From Rhodococcus erythropolis NBRC 15567 (GTDB taxonomy: Bacteria > Actinomycetota > Actinomycetes > Mycobacteriales > Mycobacteriaceae), in the NCBI RefSeq assembly GCF_001552595.1, contig NZ_BCRM01000006.1, forward strand, positions 1 to 64,000: a stretch of 64,000 bases of DNA. The letters run 5' to 3'. The position numbers and the translations under genes are program-made. The notes beneath the pieces were generated by a model. That model worked only from the letters and a program-made list of their open reading frames with translations, did no database searches and had not been told where the DNA came from. Positions 34,740 to 43,697 of the stretch are shown here, piece by piece (position 1 is the first letter of the stretch; each line of letters opens with the position of its first letter).

Positions 34740-35396
34740 TCAGGAGTGCCCGAGCTCCTCTTCGGCATCAGGAATGACCGGGTCAGGCGCCGTGGTTTCG
34801 GATAACGCCGTGGTTTCGGATAACGCTGTGGTTTCGGACAATCCTGTGGTGTCGGACAGTTCGAGCGGTTCCGGATTCTCGTCGGGAAACACGAACTTGC
34901 GGAAGGCCCAGAATCGGAACGCCATCTGCAGCAGGTTGCCGATGACGTACGCACTGATGAAGTCGGCGATGTTCTCCGTCGCCAAGCTGACTTCGGGTAC
35001 GCGCAGGTTGAAGACGTAACTGGAGATGTAGAGCGGTATGAAGCTGATGACGACGCCGATGGCGCTGATGATGAAGAACAGCGCAGCTTCGTGCGCTGGC
35101 TCACGGCCACCACGGTTCTTGAACGACCACTCGCGGTTGAGAATGTACGACGCGATCACCGCGACGACGCCGGCGATGATCTTGGCCGTGATCGGCTTGG
35201 ATTCGAGGATCGACAGCTTGAGTGTGTAGAAGATGCCCGAGTCGATCAGGAAGGTCGTTCCGCCGACGATCGCGAATTTGATCAGCTCGCTGTGACGCAG
35301 AGCGATGTCACGAAACGGTTGGGGTATGCGGGCAATGACCCCGTCGACAAATGGCACAACAGATGAGTTTACGAAACGAAACCGCGTTACCACCAA
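34740..35396 (-). CDS. GtrA-family membrane protein
   Basis: A 218-residue GtrA-like protein with four transmembrane segments, beginning FAIVGGTTFLIDSGIFYTL. YILNREWSFKNRGG lies between segments 2 and 3 and FRFWAFRKFVF ends the domain. GtrA proteins are thought to flip or help transfer polyprenyl-phosphate sugars; the M. tuberculosis counterpart is linked to arabinogalactan decoration (inference from neighbours). The C-terminal tail has repeated (G/A)LSETT units. The start is uncertain: TTG 35396, GTG 35393 or GTG 35357. Confidence 0.85.
   Translation of the reverse strand: MVVTRFRFVNSSVVPFVDGVIARIPQPFRDIALRHSELIKFAIVGGTTFLIDSGIFYTLKLSILESKPITAKIIAGVVAVIASYILNREWSFKNRGGREPAHEAALFFIISAIGVVISFIPLYISSYVFNLRVPEVSLATENIADFISAYVIGNLLQMAFRFWAFRKFVFPDENPEPLELSDTTGLSETTALSETTALSETTAPDPVIPDAEEELGHS
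34789..34854. repeat. 18-bp repeats in the gtrA 3' end
   Basis: Units 34801-34818 and 34819-34836 differ by one base (GATAACGCCGTGGTTTCG). A third diverged unit is at 34837-34854 and a partial one at 34789-34800. They encode the repeat hexapeptide A-L-S-E-T-T on the minus strand. The 18-base unit keeps reading frame. Confidence 0.85.
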
Positions 35397-35479
35397 TTTG
35401 CCGCGGATTCATCAGCAGAATCACAGATTGGGAACGCTGAATGAACGGGCGAACGCGGCACATGACAACATAGAGAGCC

Positions 35480-36748
35480 GTGACCGGCAACAACGATCCC
35501 GCGCAGATCCCCGCCCGCCCGACCACCCCTCGACCGGCAAAAGCATCCATGCCCGTCGTCACCATGATCGGTGGCGGACAGTTGGCCAGGATGACTCACC
35601 AGGCGGCGGTGGCCCTGGGCCAGACGCTCCGAGTGCTCTCCGGGACTGCGGACGAGCCGGCAGCTCAGGTCAGCCCCGATGTCGTGCTCGGTAGCCACAC
35701 CGACCTCGACGCTCTTCGCCGCGCAGCGGTCGGTTCCAACGCGTTGACGTTCGACCACGAGCACGTGCCGACCGAACATCTCGAGGTTCTTGTTGCCGAA
35801 GGCGTGAACGTTCAGCCTCCGCCGCAGGCTCTGATCTTCGCTCAGGACAAACTGCTGATGCGTCGCAAACTTGCCGAACTGGGCGCACCTGTACCCGCGT
35901 ACGCCGAAGTGACGTGGGCGGAAGACGTCGTGCGTTTCGGTGCCGAACACGGTTGGCCGCTTGTCATCAAGGCAACCCGCGGAGGCTACGACGGCCGGGG
36001 TGTATGGATCACCGATGATCAGGACGAAGCAGAAGCCATTGTCACCGAGCAGTTGGACAAGGGTGTTCCGCTGATCGTCGAGGAAATGGTCTCGATGCGT
36101 CGGGAACTGTCTGCCATGGTTGCGCGGTCGCCGTTCGGACAGGGCGCTACGTGGCCGGTCGTAGAGACCGTTCAGCGCAACGGCCAGTGCGCCGTCGTGA
36201 TCGCACCTGCCCCCGCCCTTTCGAGTGCCGTTGCCGAGGAAGCCGAACAATTGGCGCTACGCATCGCTTCCGAGTTGGGTGTCGTCGGTTCGATGGCCGT
36301 CGAACTCTTCGAGACGACTGACGGCACTCTCGTGGTCAACGAGCTGGCAATGCGCCCGCACAACTCCGGTCACTGGACGATGGACGGCGCACGCACCTCT
36401 CAGTTCGAACAGCATCTGCGTGCCGTTCTCGACTACCCGCTCGGCGACACCTCGCCGATCGCGCCGGTCACGGTGATGGCAAACGTTCTGGGTGCGCCGG
36501 AAGCGCCCGAGATGACGATGGACGAGCGTGTCCATCACCTCTTCGCGCGGATGCCCGATGCGAAGATCCACCTGTACGGCAAGGGTGAGCGCAAGGATCG
36601 CAAGATCGGCCACGTCAACATCGTCGGCGGCGCCGGATCCATCGACGATCCGAATTACGTTGCCGCAGTTCGGGAACGCGCCGAGCGCGCAGCACATTGG
36701 CTTTCGTATGCAGTTTGGACCGACGGATGGGATGTACACGGTGAGTGA
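35480..36748 (+). CDS. purK: N5-carboxyaminoimidazole ribonucleotide synthase
   Basis: A 422-residue ATP-grasp enzyme of de novo purine synthesis. It carboxylates AIR to N5-CAIR with ATP and bicarbonate. [10 protein letters not shown] marks the N-terminus, TFDHEHV and [14 protein letters not shown] the ATP site, and [31 protein letters not shown] the active site. The first 23 residues before PVVTMIGGG are variable, so a later start (ATG 35549) is possible. It overlaps purE. Confidence 0.94.
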   Translation: MTGNNDPAQIPARPTTPRPAKASMPVVTMIGGGQLARMTHQAAVALGQTLRVLSGTADEPAAQVSPDVVLGSHTDLDALRRAAVGSNALTFDHEHVPTEHLEVLVAEGVNVQPPPQALIFAQDKLLMRRKLAELGAPVPAYAEVTWAEDVVRFGAEHGWPLVIKATRGGYDGRGVWITDDQDEAEAIVTEQLDKGVPLIVEEMVSMRRELSAMVARSPFGQGATWPVVETVQRNGQCAVVIAPAPALSSAVAEEAEQLALRIASELGVVGSMAVELFETTDGTLVVNELAMRPHNSGHWTMDGARTSQFEQHLRAVLDYPLGDTSPIAPVTVMANVLGAPEAPEMTMDERVHHLFARMPDAKIHLYGKGERKDRKIGHVNIVGGAGSIDDPNYVAAVRERAERAAHWLSYAVWTDGWDVHGE

Positions 36749-37244
36749 GAGCGCGCAGGTCGGCCTGATCATGGGCAGCGATTCGGATTGGCCGACCATG
36801 GAAGCTGCAGCCGAAGCTCTGGCCGAGTTCGGTATCCGGTTCGAGGTCGGTGTCGTCTCGGCGCATCGCACGCCTCAGCGGATGCTCGACTACGCCAAGG
36901 AAGCCGCGGGCCGCGGAATCAAGGTCATCATCGCCGGTGCCGGTGGCGCCGCGCATCTTCCGGGCATGGTTGCCTCGGCTACACCGTTGCCGGTCATCGG
37001 TGTTCCGGTGCCGCTCAAGTACCTCGACGGTATGGATTCACTCCTCTCGATCGTGCAGATGCCGGCCGGCGTCCCGGTGGCGACGGTCTCGATCGGCGGC
37101 GCTCGCAACGCCGGTCTGTTGGCTGCTCGGATCCTCGGCGCTTCGGATCCCGCACTGCAGCAGCGGATGGTGGCTTTCCAGGAGAGCCTCGAGGCGATGG
37201 TGCTCGACAAGGACAAGGCGCTCCGCGAGAAACTGCTGGGCTGA
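36732..37244 (+). CDS. purE: N5-carboxyaminoimidazole ribonucleotide mutase
   Basis: A class-I PurE of 170 residues. It rearranges N5-CAIR to CAIR, the step after Pur[14 protein letters not shown] at the N-terminus binds the substrate phosphate, VVSAHRTP carries the catalytic histidine, and [13 protein letters not shown] and [23 protein letters not shown] follow. Two starts are possible: ATG 36732 or GTG 36741, the latter with GGGA 8 bases upstream. Either overlaps the end of purK, so the pair is coupled. Confidence 0.94.
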   Translation: MYTVSESAQVGLIMGSDSDWPTMEAAAEALAEFGIRFEVGVVSAHRTPQRMLDYAKEAAGRGIKVIIAGAGGAAHLPGMVASATPLPVIGVPVPLKYLDGMDSLLSIVQMPAGVPVATVSIGGARNAGLLAARILGASDPALQQRMVAFQESLEAMVLDKDKALREKLLG

Positions 37245-37251
37245 TCTTCTC

Positions 37252-37629
37252 GTGTGTGCACGGCGCGGACTGCCGCTGATCCGAGCGAGTCGGGGCAGCG
37301 CGCAGTCCGCATTCGTCACTCGCGTCGCGCTGTTCTACGCCGGGATTCTCGGCGCGGACATCCGCTTCGACGACGAGTCCGGGATCTTTGTCGCTTCCGG
37401 GCTGCGCGGCGGGTTCGCCAGAGGCGGAACAACTCTCGGTGGTGTGTACCTCACCCGGCGAAACACGACTCGATCCGTCCTTCGCCACGAGGCAGTTCAC
37501 GCGGACCAATGGGCCAGGTACGGAATCGTATTCGGGCTGCTGTACCTGCGTGAGGAGTTGCGTCATCGCGGTCCGCGGAACCGGTTCGAAATCGAGGCCG
37601 GTCTCGAAGACGGCGGTTACCGCACCTGA
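37252..37629 (+). CDS. small HExxH-containing protein, function unknown
   Basis: A 125-residue protein starting 8 bases after purE (GTG 37252 assumed; no good ribosome-binding site). It contains RHEAVHADQWARYG, a zinc-metallopeptidase HExxH motif (H79, E80, H83), with a possible third ligand in NRFEIEAGLEDGGY near the C-terminus. A hydrophobic stretch GIVFGLLYL follows the motif. The fold resembles minimal zincins; the substrate is unknown. Probably cotranscribed with purKE by position only. Confidence 0.65.
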   Translation: MCARRGLPLIRASRGSAQSAFVTRVALFYAGILGADIRFDDESGIFVASGLRGGFARGGTTLGGVYLTRRNTTRSVLRHEAVHADQWARYGIVFGLLYLREELRHRGPRNRFEIEAGLEDGGYRT

Positions 37630-37651
37630 GTGAAAGCTCGTGAGTAAAAGC

Positions 37652-37657
37652 TACTCT
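37652..37657 (+). promoter_or_regulatory. -10 element TACTCT for the NarL-type sensor kinase (leaderless)
   Basis: TACTCT ends 7 bases before the ATG at 37665, with no Shine-Dalgarno sequence. Confidence 0.45.
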
Positions 37658-37664
37658 TGGCGGC

Positions 37665-38852
37665 ATGGCTCGTTTTCCGACTAGTGAACGCTTCGTCCGC
37701 TGGAGCGCGGAACATGCTCGCGGTGTGGACATCTGCATTGCGACGGTTGCCGCACTGTTCAGCGTTGTCGTTGCGGTCGAGGCGAGTCCGCTGGCGGTGT
37801 TCGTCTCGCTGGGTATGACCGTTCCGTTGGCATGGCGACGCTCGCGCCCCGAACTCTCCGGCATGGTGATCGCAGGGTTCGCAGTTCTACACGTGATCTT
37901 CATCGGCAACACACTGCTCGCATCGGCCGTTGTCGTGCCCATCTCCCTGTACGCGCTGGCCGCCTATGGCGCTCGGTGGAGTTCGCTCACCGGCCTGGTG
38001 CTCGCGTTGCTCGGCTCGATTGCCGGAACTGTTCGATACTTCGGCTACGACGGAATCCCGGTGTCTTCGCAGGTCATGCAGTCCGTGGCCGTCATGATCT
38101 TCATGCTCGCGGTCTGGGCGTTCGGTGATTTGCGTCGAGTTCGCACCAAACAATTGGAAGGTCTGACCGAGCGCGCACGGTTGCTCGAACTCGAGCGTGC
38201 GCAGGAAGCGGAAATCGCGACGATCAGCGAACGCTCGAGGATTGCGCGCGAGATGCACGACATCGTCGCGCATTCGTTGACCGTTGTCATCGCTCAGGCC
38301 GACGGCGGACGCTACAGCGCGGCCAAGGATCCTCAGGCTGCAATCCAGGCGCTCGAAACCATTGCCTCCACCGGTCGCCAAGCGTTGACCGACATGCGAT
38401 CGCTTCTGTCCGTCCTGCGTGAGGACACGCCCCGGGATTTCTCGGTGATCCCGGGCGCCGGTGATATCGACAGTCTCTTCCACGAGTTACGCAGCAGCGG
38501 ACTCGACATCGCCGTCAGTGTGACCGGTGAACCACGCGAACTCTCTGCGGGTGCGGGGTTGACGGCGTATCGCATCGTCCAGGAATCGCTGACGAACGTT
38601 CTCAAACATGCGGGGCCAGGAGCACAGGCGAGCGTCGAGATGACGTGGGCTGAAACCGAACTCGTTCTCGGCATCACCGACGACGGACGAGGCGGCAGCG
38701 CCGCGCTGGTCGAATCGTCACCAGGCGGGCAGGGCCTGATCGGAATGGCCGAGCGAGCCAAGCTGCACGGAGGCAAAGTAACCGCCGGGCCGAAATCAGG
38801 CGGCGGATACAGTGTCCGGGCCGTCCTGCCGTATGAACGAACGTCTGGGTAG
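37665..38852 (+). CDS. NarL-type sensor histidine kinase (HisKA_3)
   Basis: A 395-residue kinase with five or so N-terminal transmembrane segments and no large extracytoplasmic domain, so it probably senses membrane state. A coiled coil (RTKQLEGLTERARLLELERAQEAE) leads to the H-box ERSRIAREMHDIVAHSL and then the ATPase with TAYRIVQESLTNVLKHA and GQGLIGMAERAKLHGG. This is the DesK/LiaS-like class. Its regulator follows after about 35 bases. Confidence 0.92.
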   Translation: MARFPTSERFVRWSAEHARGVDICIATVAALFSVVVAVEASPLAVFVSLGMTVPLAWRRSRPELSGMVIAGFAVLHVIFIGNTLLASAVVVPISLYALAAYGARWSSLTGLVLALLGSIAGTVRYFGYDGIPVSSQVMQSVAVMIFMLAVWAFGDLRRVRTKQLEGLTERARLLELERAQEAEIATISERSRIAREMHDIVAHSLTVVIAQADGGRYSAAKDPQAAIQALETIASTGRQALTDMRSLLSVLREDTPRDFSVIPGAGDIDSLFHELRSSGLDIAVSVTGEPRELSAGAGLTAYRIVQESLTNVLKHAGPGAQASVEMTWAETELVLGITDDGRGGSAALVESSPGGQGLIGMAERAKLHGGKVTAGPKSGGGYSVRAVLPYERTSG

Positions 38853-38874
38853 GTCTTGAAACGTCTGAAGGTCT

Positions 38875-38880
38875 TAAGGT
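38875..38880 (+). promoter_or_regulatory. possible -10 element TAAGGT for the NarL-type regulator
   Basis: TAAGGT ends 7 bases before ATG 38888 and overlaps an alternative GTG at 38879, supporting the later start and an internal leaderless promoter. Confidence 0.35.
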
Positions 38881-38887
38881 GAGTGGC

Positions 38888-39580
38888 ATGGACGAACACG
38901 TGGCTCCGATCGCAGTGGCACTGATCGACGATCAGCAGCTGGTCCGCGCAGGTTTTCGAATGGTCATCGACTCGCAGCCGGATTTGTCCGTGGTGGTCGA
39001 GGCTTCGGACGGTCAGCAGGCATTGACCGAGTTGGCGGCCCGACATGTCGACGTCGTCCTGATGGATGTCCAGATGCCGAAGATGGACGGCATCGAGGCG
39101 ACCCGTCGGCTCCTGGCCGACCCCGATGCGCCGAAGGTCGTGGTGCTCACCACCTTCGACAACGACGAGTACGTGATGTCGGCAATCAGGGCGGGCGCCA
39201 GCGGCTTCCTGCTCAAGGACGTGCCACCGGAACAGTTGCTCGACGCCATCCGCACCGTGCATCGCGGGGACGCGGTGATCGAAGCTCGGGCCACTCGGCG
39301 ACTGCTTCAGCACGTCGGACCTCTCCTGGAAGGTTCGGCGCCCGAATCGCAGTTGCCCGAAGAGCTGACACCGCGCGAGGTCGAGGTGCTCGAGGCCATG
39401 GCGTACGGGCTGTCGAATTCGGAGATCGCCGCAAAATTCCACGTCTCCGAAACGACAGTGAAAACCCATGTCGGACGGGTTCTTTCGAAGACTCATTCAC
39501 GTGATCGTGTGCAGGCCGTCGTCTTTGCCTTCCAGATAGGACTTGTCCGGCGCGCAGATCTCCTCGGCACCGAGGGCTGA
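38888..39580 (+). CDS. NarL/FixJ-family response regulator
   Basis: A regulator of about 230 residues. The receiver has LIDDQQLVRAGF, the phosphoacceptor in VVLMDVQMPKMDGIEATR, and the KDVPPEQLLDAI lysine. The LuxR-type helix-turn-helix is LTPREVEVLEAMAYGLSNSEIAAKFHVSETTVKTHVGRVLSK. GTG 38879 is an alternative start. It is paired with the preceding kinase and lies 134 bases upstream of the MacB-like transporter genes, a common arrangement in which the pair controls an exporter. Confidence 0.92.
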   Translation: MDEHVAPIAVALIDDQQLVRAGFRMVIDSQPDLSVVVEASDGQQALTELAARHVDVVLMDVQMPKMDGIEATRRLLADPDAPKVVVLTTFDNDEYVMSAIRAGASGFLLKDVPPEQLLDAIRTVHRGDAVIEARATRRLLQHVGPLLEGSAPESQLPEELTPREVEVLEAMAYGLSNSEIAAKFHVSETTVKTHVGRVLSKTHSRDRVQAVVFAFQIGLVRRADLLGTEG

Positions 39581-39603
39581 CGCGCAGCCCTGTTCAGTCC
39601 TAC

Positions 39604-39653
39604 CCCGGGATGACACCGGGCTCTCCAAGATCGCCCCGCGCTCCGACGCGGAG
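39604..39653 (+). terminator. two short GC hairpins between the regulator and the ABC genes
   Basis: CCCGG-gatgaca-CCGGG (39604-39620) and CTCCG-acg-CGGAG (39641-39653) both fold perfectly. They lie 24 bases after the regulator stop. Either could end its transcript or form the ABC leader; neither has a U-run. Confidence 0.35.
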
Positions 39654-39714
39654 ACCACTTGCGCTGCAATAACGTCGATTCCGTCATAGCGAGAAGCTTT
39701 ACGGAGGGCAAAAA

Positions 39715-40512
39715 ATGCATGCGCACACCACGACGGAACCAGCCGCAGTGCCGGCGATCACTGCCCGCGGTGTCACCAAGGTGTACGGCACCGGTGAGAC
39801 CACGGTTCACGCGCTCGGCGGGGTCGACGTGGACTTCGGTCGTGAGCGGTTCACCGCGATCATGGGCCCGTCCGGCTCCGGAAAGTCGACGCTCATGCAC
39901 TGTCTGGCCGGGCTCGACACGGTTTCGGGCGGACAGGTTTTCCTGGGCGACACCGAAGTCACGAAACTCGGTGACACGGAACTCACCGAACTTCGACGCG
40001 AGCGAATCGGATTCGTCTTCCAAGCGTTCAACCTGCTGCCGGTGCTCACTGCTCGGGAGAACATGCTGCTGCCGATGAAGCTGGCGGGTAGTGAACCCTC
40101 GCCCGAGTGGATGGACGAGGTGATCGGGAAACTGGGCCTGTCGAAGCGCCTCGACCACCTGCCGCACGAGTTGTCCGGTGGTCAGCAGCAGCGTGTAGCT
40201 GTCGCCCGCGCACTCCTGCCGCAGCCCGACGTGATCTTTGCCGACGAACCCACCGGAAACCTGGATTCCCGTTCCGGGACAGAGGTTCTGGGACTCTTGC
40301 GCACCAGCGTCCGGGAGACCGGTCAGACGGTCGTCATGGTGACACACGATCCGGTGGCGGCCTCGTATGCGGACCGAGTCGTGTTGATCGCGGACGGGCG
40401 CATCGCCGGAGAGATCGACCATCCCACCGTCGACTCGGTGATCGGTGCCATGCGAGCACTCGGTGCCGACGACCTGGCTGATGTTCCTGCAGTTTCGGGT
40501 GCACTGCGATGA
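39715..40512 (+). CDS. ABC transporter ATP-binding protein, MacB/LolD-like
   Basis: A 265-residue nucleotide-binding subunit. Walker A is GPSGSGKST, the Q-loop FVFQAFNLLP, the signature LSGGQQQRVAVARAL, Walker B VIFADEPTGNLD and the H-loop VTHD. The FVFQAFNLLP and DEPTGNLD forms mark the MacB/FtsE/LolD group. GGAGGG 6 bases upstream supports the ATG. Its last four bases overlap the permease start (ATGA). Confidence 0.93.
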   Translation: MHAHTTTEPAAVPAITARGVTKVYGTGETTVHALGGVDVDFGRERFTAIMGPSGSGKSTLMHCLAGLDTVSGGQVFLGDTEVTKLGDTELTELRRERIGFVFQAFNLLPVLTARENMLLPMKLAGSEPSPEWMDEVIGKLGLSKRLDHLPHELSGGQQQRVAVARALLPQPDVIFADEPTGNLDSRSGTEVLGLLRTSVRETGQTVVMVTHDPVAASYADRVVLIADGRIAGEIDHPTVDSVIGAMRALGADDLADVPAVSGALR

Positions 40513-42959
40513 GGGGTCTGGCTTTTGCCCAGGCGCGGGCACATGCCGGGCGCTATGTGGCTTCGATACTCGCCGTGGTGATCGCAGTCGGATACATCGT
40601 CGCGACTTTGACATTGAGCTCGACGGTCGATGCGAGTGTGAGTAAATCACTTGCGACGCAATACGAAACCACGGATGTCGTCGCCTCCGGTCCAGGCGTG
40701 ACGGAAGAACTGCTGAGTGCGGTGCCGGGCGTCTCGGCAGTCGCCGACGACGTGTCGACGTATGTTCGTGTCGACTCCGAGGCAAAGGGCGCGTCCTACG
40801 GGGATGCTCTCTCGATCGCCGACAATCCCGAATTGCGTTGGGAGAACTTGTCGGAGGGTTCGCTTCCGGCCGGTCTGGGGCAGGTGTTGGTGAGCGCGGA
40901 CTCCGGGATACCGACGGGTGCCCGAATCACTGTCACGGCAAGGGATTCGACGGTCGGTGCCGCTGCGCCCACCGCGCAGGTGGTCGGACTGGTCGATCTC
41001 TCCGGTTCGGCGCAACGACTGGGCGGGATCAAGATATTCACCACCGCCGAGCAGGTGAGCGCCTGGGCCGGGGACAGCGCCAAACGTGAGTTCCGTGTCG
41101 CCGGTGACGGTTCGCGCTCTCAGCAACAACTCGTGGATTCGATCGCGAGCGCGTTGCCCGCGGACTCCACCGTGTTGACAGGAGAAGAAGCCACCGACAA
41201 CGCGGCAGCTGAATACATGGGCGGCACCAAGATCCTCAGCACGGTGTTGCTCGCCTTCGGTGCCATCGCCGTTGTTGTTGCCGCGCTGGTGATCGCCAAT
41301 ACGTTTGCCGTTCTGCTCGCCGCGCGCACTCAGGAACTCGCGTTGCTGCGATGCGTCGGCGCCACAGCCAAACAGGTTCGCCGGAGCATTCGCAGCGAAG
41401 CCGCTGCGGTCGGCGTGATCGCCTCGATGATCGGCGTCGGACTCGGTGTCGGACTTGCCTGGGCGATCGGTCGCGTAGCAACGGCCGCAGATGTGCCGGT
41501 TCCTCTTTCGTCACTGAGCGTCACCCCGGTGACCGTGCTGGTCGGTCTTGCCGTCGGCATCGTGATGACGATGCTCGCTGCATCTGCGCCCGGGCGGGCG
41601 GCAACGAGGCTCTCCCCGCTCGCGGCACTGCAGCCGATGGAGTCCAAGCCCGAGAGCGTTCAGGTATCGGTCGTGCGCCGGGTTCTGGGCGTCGTGATAC
41701 TGCTCGCGGGCATCGCGATGACCGTCCTGGGAGTGACGAATCAGCAGGTGCCGGCGGCGACTGCCGGTGGACTCTTTTCGTTCCTGGGGATCGCAGCACT
41801 GTCCGGGCGAATCGTGCCCGCGCTGATCAATGCCGCCGGCGGAGTGCTGGCGAGACTGATCGGTCCGGTGGGAAGCCTGGCAGCAGGCAACGCCGGTCGG
41901 AACCCACGCCGGACCTCGGCGACAGCCACGGCCCTGTTGATCGGGGTGGCCTTGACGAGCACGCTCGTCGTGGGAATCGCGACGGTCAAGGAAGCCGCAC
42001 CCGCGGCGATGGACAGTCAATTCCCCGTCGACGTCATGGTGAGCAGTTCCGGTTCGGCACCGCTTCCCGCAGGGTTGGGCACAGACATCGCCGCGGTCAA
42101 CGGCGTCGGCGCGGTGAGCGGTCTGGACAAGGCCGAACTGACGATCGACGGGCGCGGTTCGTTGACCGGGTTCGGTGTCGACGCTGCTCGGTTGAAAGAT
42201 GTTCTGCGTACCGAGATCTCGGTACCCGCGGCCGGTCAGTTGGTGCTCTCGCCCGCTGACCTGACCGAATACAAACTCTCGGCGGGTGAGACGGCGACGG
42301 TGCGCGGAGATCGTGGAGCAGTCAACGTCAGCGTGATCGAAGGTGTGAAAGGTCAACCAGCGCTGTTGGATCGAGGCGATCTGGGTGCAGCGGCCACCAC
42401 GCCGACCACCGATTCCTACTGGGTCAGGTTGGGGACGGACACCGACGAAGAGGCGCTCGCTGCCACCGACCGCATCACCGAACTGGCACGCCAGGAAGCT
42501 CCGGGCAGCGATGTTCAAGGAATGACCGAAATGCGCTCGGCTCTCGATTCGATCCTCGACACCATGCTCATGGTGGTTGCCGGGTTGCTGTCGGTAGCGG
42601 TGTTGATCGCTCTGATCGGGGTGGGAAACACCATGGCACTGTCGGTTCTCGAACGGCGCCGCGAATCCGGACTGCTTCGCGCACTCGGACTGACCAAGAA
42701 GGGAATTCGAGCCATGTTGATCTGGGAAGCACTGCTGGTGGCAGGAGTCGCATCGGTGATCGGAGTGCTGTTCGGGATGGTGTTCGGTGTAGCCGGTACC
42801 GCATCAGTGTTCGGGATCGAGGACGTCGCCCTCAGCGCAGTGCCGTGGGCGCAATTGGTAGCCATCGTGTTGATCGGCGGAATCTGCGGTGTGATCGCGT
42901 CACTGCTCCCCGCTAGGCGGGCGGGGCTGGTGTCACCGGTGACAGCTCTCGCGAGCTAG
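40509..42959 (+). CDS. FtsX-like ABC permease (two FtsX domains)
   Basis: An 816-residue permease. One N-terminal membrane helix precedes a large extracytoplasmic domain (about residues 40-225). Then come a first FtsX domain with three helices (about 235-355), further central helices, a second extracytoplasmic domain (about 490-660) and a C-terminal FtsX domain (LGNTMALSVLERRRESGLLRALG-type, about 680-816). MacB-like actinobacterial systems of this shape export peptides or antibiotics or move lipoproteins. Substrate unknown; the upstream two-component pair likely controls it. Confidence 0.92.
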   Translation: MRGLAFAQARAHAGRYVASILAVVIAVGYIVATLTLSSTVDASVSKSLATQYETTDVVASGPGVTEELLSAVPGVSAVADDVSTYVRVDSEAKGASYGDALSIADNPELRWENLSEGSLPAGLGQVLVSADSGIPTGARITVTARDSTVGAAAPTAQVVGLVDLSGSAQRLGGIKIFTTAEQVSAWAGDSAKREFRVAGDGSRSQQQLVDSIASALPADSTVLTGEEATDNAAAEYMGGTKILSTVLLAFGAIAVVVAALVIANTFAVLLAARTQELALLRCVGATAKQVRRSIRSEAAAVGVIASMIGVGLGVGLAWAIGRVATAADVPVPLSSLSVTPVTVLVGLAVGIVMTMLAASAPGRAATRLSPLAALQPMESKPESVQVSVVRRVLGVVILLAGIAMTVLGVTNQQVPAATAGGLFSFLGIAALSGRIVPALINAAGGVLARLIGPVGSLAAGNAGRNPRRTSATATALLIGVALTSTLVVGIATVKEAAPAAMDSQFPVDVMVSSSGSAPLPAGLGTDIAAVNGVGAVSGLDKAELTIDGRGSLTGFGVDAARLKDVLRTEISVPAAGQLVLSPADLTEYKLSAGETATVRGDRGAVNVSVIEGVKGQPALLDRGDLGAAATTPTTDSYWVRLGTDTDEEALAATDRITELARQEAPGSDVQGMTEMRSALDSILDTMLMVVAGLLSVAVLIALIGVGNTMALSVLERRRESGLLRALGLTKKGIRAMLIWEALLVAGVASVIGVLFGMVFGVAGTASVFGIEDVALSAVPWAQLVAIVLIGGICGVIASLLPARRAGLVSPVTALAS

Positions 42960-42962
42960 CGT

Positions 42963-43676
42963 TCAGAACTGTTTCGTGACCTTTTCGGTGCCCACTCGGC
43001 GCGCGGTAGCTTCCGCGTCCGGGTGGGCTACCTGCACGAGTGAGGCGCCCGCGGCGAGAACGGCCAGAAGCCCGTCGATCAATTCGTCTGCCGTGTCCCA
43101 CGTGCGGCTGGAGAGGACACGATCCGTCGACGCCAATTCGACGTTCTTCGCCGATGCCCGTGCGGCGTCGATCGTGTCCGCTACGGACCGGCCTTCCAGC
43201 GCCGAACCGGCTCCGGCGCTACGGAACTGGTCCCCGTGGACACGAATGGAGGTTGCGTAGTCGGCGACGCCGAGCGGAAGATCGCTCAAACCTTTGCCGA
43301 ACGCGTCGAGTGAGAGTGCGGCTACTTCCGGTACGTCCGCAACATCGTCCAGACGGTCGGCAGTGACAAAAGCCAGTTCGGCGTCGGCGTCGGGGGAGAG
43401 GACCACCTCACCGCCTGCCCACCACACACCCAGCAAGACGGCGACGCTCTGCCAGTGCGCGGGAAGCAGCACGGCAACTTTGCCGCCGGGCTCGAGGGCG
43501 AACTCGTCCCGAACCATGTTCGCTGTCTTTGCCGCCCAGTTGGCCAGAGTGCTCGCAGACAATTCGATGCGCTCGCCGGTGGCGTCGTCGTAGTAGGTCA
43601 CGCGAGGGCCGGCCGGGTCGGCAGCCAGGATCGGTCCGAGGAGGGCGTCGGTCAGGTTGTCTACAGGCGAAGGCAC
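42963..43676 (-). CDS. TIGR03089-family protein (acyl-CoA-synthetase-like N-terminal fragment)
   Basis: A 237-residue conserved actinobacterial protein like Rv3268. It aligns with only the N-terminal part of adenylate-forming enzymes (RVTYYDDATGERIELSASTLANWAAKTANMVRDEF, then VLLPAHWQSVAVLLGVWWAGG). The P-loop-like TSG-T-T-GxPK motif and the C-terminal lid are absent, so it cannot be a normal ligase. Function unknown. GTG start. It is convergent with the FtsX gene, with 3 bases between stops. Confidence 0.83.
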   Translation of the reverse strand: MPSPVDNLTDALLGPILAADPAGPRVTYYDDATGERIELSASTLANWAAKTANMVRDEFALEPGGKVAVLLPAHWQSVAVLLGVWWAGGEVVLSPDADAELAFVTADRLDDVADVPEVAALSLDAFGKGLSDLPLGVADYATSIRVHGDQFRSAGAGSALEGRSVADTIDAARASAKNVELASTDRVLSSRTWDTADELIDGLLAVLAAGASLVQVAHPDAEATARRVGTEKVTKQF

Positions 43677-43682
43677 GTAATC

Positions 43683-43688
43683 AGCTTA
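43683..43688 (-). promoter_or_regulatory. -10 element TAAGCT for the TIGR03089 gene (leaderless)
   Basis: On the minus strand TAAGCT ends 6 bases before GTG 43676. It overlaps the last 15 codons region of the LCP transcript path, 10-15 bases before the LCP stop at 43698. Confidence 0.45.
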
Positions 43689-43697
43689 CGCAGCCGT

